Source: Candidatus Cloacimonadota bacterium
GTDB lineage: Bacteria; Cloacimonadota; Cloacimonadia; Cloacimonadales; JAFGVF01
NCBI GenBank assembly: GCA_016938155.1
Contig: JAFGVF010000086.1
Span: 1 to 5,097, forward strand
Direction of reading: 5' to 3'
Length of the DNA stretch: 5,097 nt
The position numbers were made by a program, and so were the translations under genes. Below the pieces are notes generated by a model. The model saw only the letters and a program-made list of their open reading frames with translations. It did no database searches and was not told the origin of the DNA. Each line of letters begins with the position of its first letter. The stretch's first letter is position 1. Of the stretch, positions 3,668 through 5,097 are shown piece after piece.

Positions 3668-5097
3668 ATGAAAAAGGCTGCTGGATATGTCCGTGTCTCC
3701 ACTCCCGGGCAGGTTGATGATGAATCGTTGACCACCCAAAGAAAGTCAATTACAGAATTTGCAAAAAGTCAACAATATGAACTGACTGAGATTTATGCTG
3801 ATGAAGGGATTAGTGGTGGATCCATTATTAATCGTTATGGTCTTCAGAAATGTATCAAAGATGGTCTTCAGGGAAAATTCAAGGTCTTGATCATTCATCG
3901 GCTTAGTCGATTTGGAAGGAATGCACTTGAATTACTCAACAATTACAAGGAGCTAAAAGCAGCAGGTATTGAACTTCGTAGTATTTCTGAAGGCATTGAC
4001 TTCTCAACCAAGTACGGAGAGGCAATGTTGGGGATGTTGGCAATCATTGCTCAACTGGAACGTGACATCATCAAAGAGACCATGCTTGAGAACAGAGTGG
4101 CAAAGGCGAAACGTGGCATCCCAACATCAGGAAAATTCCCCTATGGTAGAACATTCGATCCAAAAACTGAAACTTGGATACTTGATGAGGAAAAAGCCAA
4201 AGCAATTCAAAAAGCTGCCGACCAATATCTGAGCGGAAGACCACTTCCGGAAATCGCAGCAGAATTAGGAATGACGTATAATAATTTACTTAATATTCTT
4301 GGTAAACGTTGTGGTGACACGTGGGTTGTCAAGTTTAAGGATGCTGAACCAATCACTCATATAATACCAAGAATATTGTCTGATGAGTATATTGAGAGGG
4401 TTCAGGAACGACTTGAATTTAACCGGAAAAATAATCGTACCGATCTGCCAGGAAAGTATGTTTTAAGTGGATTTATACGATGTGATGTATGCCATAGCAG
4501 ACTGTCGGCAGCAACAATTAATTACCCGGATACACCAATACGAATTTATAGGCATAAACCGGGCGAATCAAAGGCATTTACATATATTCACTGTGATCCA
4601 ATTGAAAAGGCTGTATTTGAAACTATCTTTGAAAACATATATGACGCAGTCGGTTTTGAAAAGGCAATAGCAGAAAGCTTACCTGATGACAGATTAAAGA
4701 AGGAACTTGAGCGACAAATTGAAGTAAATGAGAAAAACCTGAAAAATTTAAATAAAGAATTGTCAAAGCTTGTTCAGGCAGTACTGAATGAGACATTATC
4801 GGCTGAAACCATTAAAGCCAAAGAAAAGGAACTTATCAAACAAAAAGAGAATATTCTTTCACACCTTGAATCAGACAAGGCAACTCTTAATACATTACCC
4901 GATGTAGATGAGGTGAAGGAGGAAGCAGGAAGAATAAGGCAGCGGTTACTTGAACGATATAGTGGTAGTAAGCGTTTATTTCAAATGAGTTTTGATGAAA
5001 AGAGGGGGTTACTTCATTGGCTGTTTGATGGTAAAGATCAACATGGTACACCCTATGGAATATACATTAAGGCTACAGGAAAAAGGAAGAATCAGAA
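3668..5097 (+). CDS. Large serine recombinase, integrase type (3' end beyond window)
   Basis: The frame is open from ATG 3668 to the window edge (476 residues). Residues 3-145 are the catalytic domain: AGYVRVST with Arg9 and Ser11, HRLSRFGRN with Arg78 and Arg81, and AIIAQLERDIIKE with Glu131-Arg132. Residues about 155-250 form the Recombinase domain (SGKFPYGRTFD, then RPLPEIAAELGMTYNNL). A reduced zinc ribbon follows (LSGFIRCDVCHSRLS, Cys272 and Cys275, with Cys309 later). Residues about 340-405 are a charged coiled coil, as in phage and conjugative-transposon integrases that need it for directional control. Residues 438-465 (FDEKRGLLHWLFDG) match the usual C-terminal segment. Such enzymes integrate and excise elements between short att sites, often close to the gene end. 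The upstream repeats suggest regulation. The start at 3668 gives the shortest normal N-terminus. Confidence 0.93.
   Translation, partial: MKKAAGYVRVSTPGQVDDESLTTQRKSITEFAKSQQYELTEIYADEGISGGSIINRYGLQKCIKDGLQGKFKVLIIHRLSRFGRNALELLNNYKELKAAGIELRSISEGIDFSTKYGEAMLGMLAIIAQLERDIIKETMLENRVAKAKRGIPTSGKFPYGRTFDPKTETWILDEEKAKAIQKAADQYLSGRPLPEIAAELGMTYNNLLNILGKRCGDTWVVKFKDAEPITHIIPRILSDEYIERVQERLEFNRKNNRTDLPGKYVLSGFIRCDVCHSRLSAATINYPDTPIRIYRHKPGESKAFTYIHCDPIEKAVFETIFENIYDAVGFEKAIAESLPDDRLKKELERQIEVNEKNLKNLNKELSKLVQAVLNETLSAETIKAKEKELIKQKENILSHLESDKATLNTLPDVDEVKEEAGRIRQRLLERYSGSKRLFQMSFDEKRGLLHWLFDGKDQHGTPYGIYIKATGKRKNQ

Overview
The window looks like part of the backbone of a small mobile replicon (a plasmid, or an integrative element with its own replication module). 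The likely host is a member of the Bacteroidota. That assignment rests on AT-rich coding sequence, five starts with no Shine-Dalgarno (SD) sequence, and the look of the recombinases. It is an inference, not a proven assignment.

Left part, + strand (1-1415): the last 21 codons of an unknown gene overlap, by ATGA, a 76-aa winged-helix-like protein. A 74-aa free-standing NUMOD1 protein follows, then a 254-aa tandem winged-helix protein that I read as the replication initiator (Rep). Between NUMOD1 and Rep lies a compact predicted three-way-junction RNA (550-609). The loop of its third stem (585-592) is perfectly complementary over 8 nt to the Rep SD region (641-648). Rep is also the only gene here with a strong SD. 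This looks like post-transcriptional control of replication and is the most interesting signal in the window.

Origin-like region (1416-1842): four imperfect iterons of about 22 bp with core CCTTTANGTCGT, an AT-rich stretch, a perfect 18-bp palindrome and several smaller inverted repeats. No gene is apparent. The Rep-iteron-AT-rich order fits an iteron-type origin.

Minus-strand block (1843-3041): a 224-aa small serine recombinase, probably a multimer resolvase or invertase, lies downstream of a 137-aa coiled-coil plus winged-helix-like protein of unknown function. A good intrinsic terminator separates them. The two genes share a 13-bp leader motif.

Non-coding block (3042-3667): 626 bp with no convincing gene but many hairpins, repeated motifs and a 10-bp inverted repeat spanning about 240 bp. 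Two hairpins have C/A mismatches on the + strand that become G-U pairs on the - strand, so a minus-strand RNA is favoured. Recombination or attachment site, oriT and structured leader are all open possibilities.

Right part, + strand (3668-5097): a large serine recombinase (476 residues visible, running off the window), preceded by operator-like repeats. Taken together, the window suggests a replicon with its own Rep and origin, a small recombinase that could keep it monomeric, and a large recombinase that could integrate and excise it.
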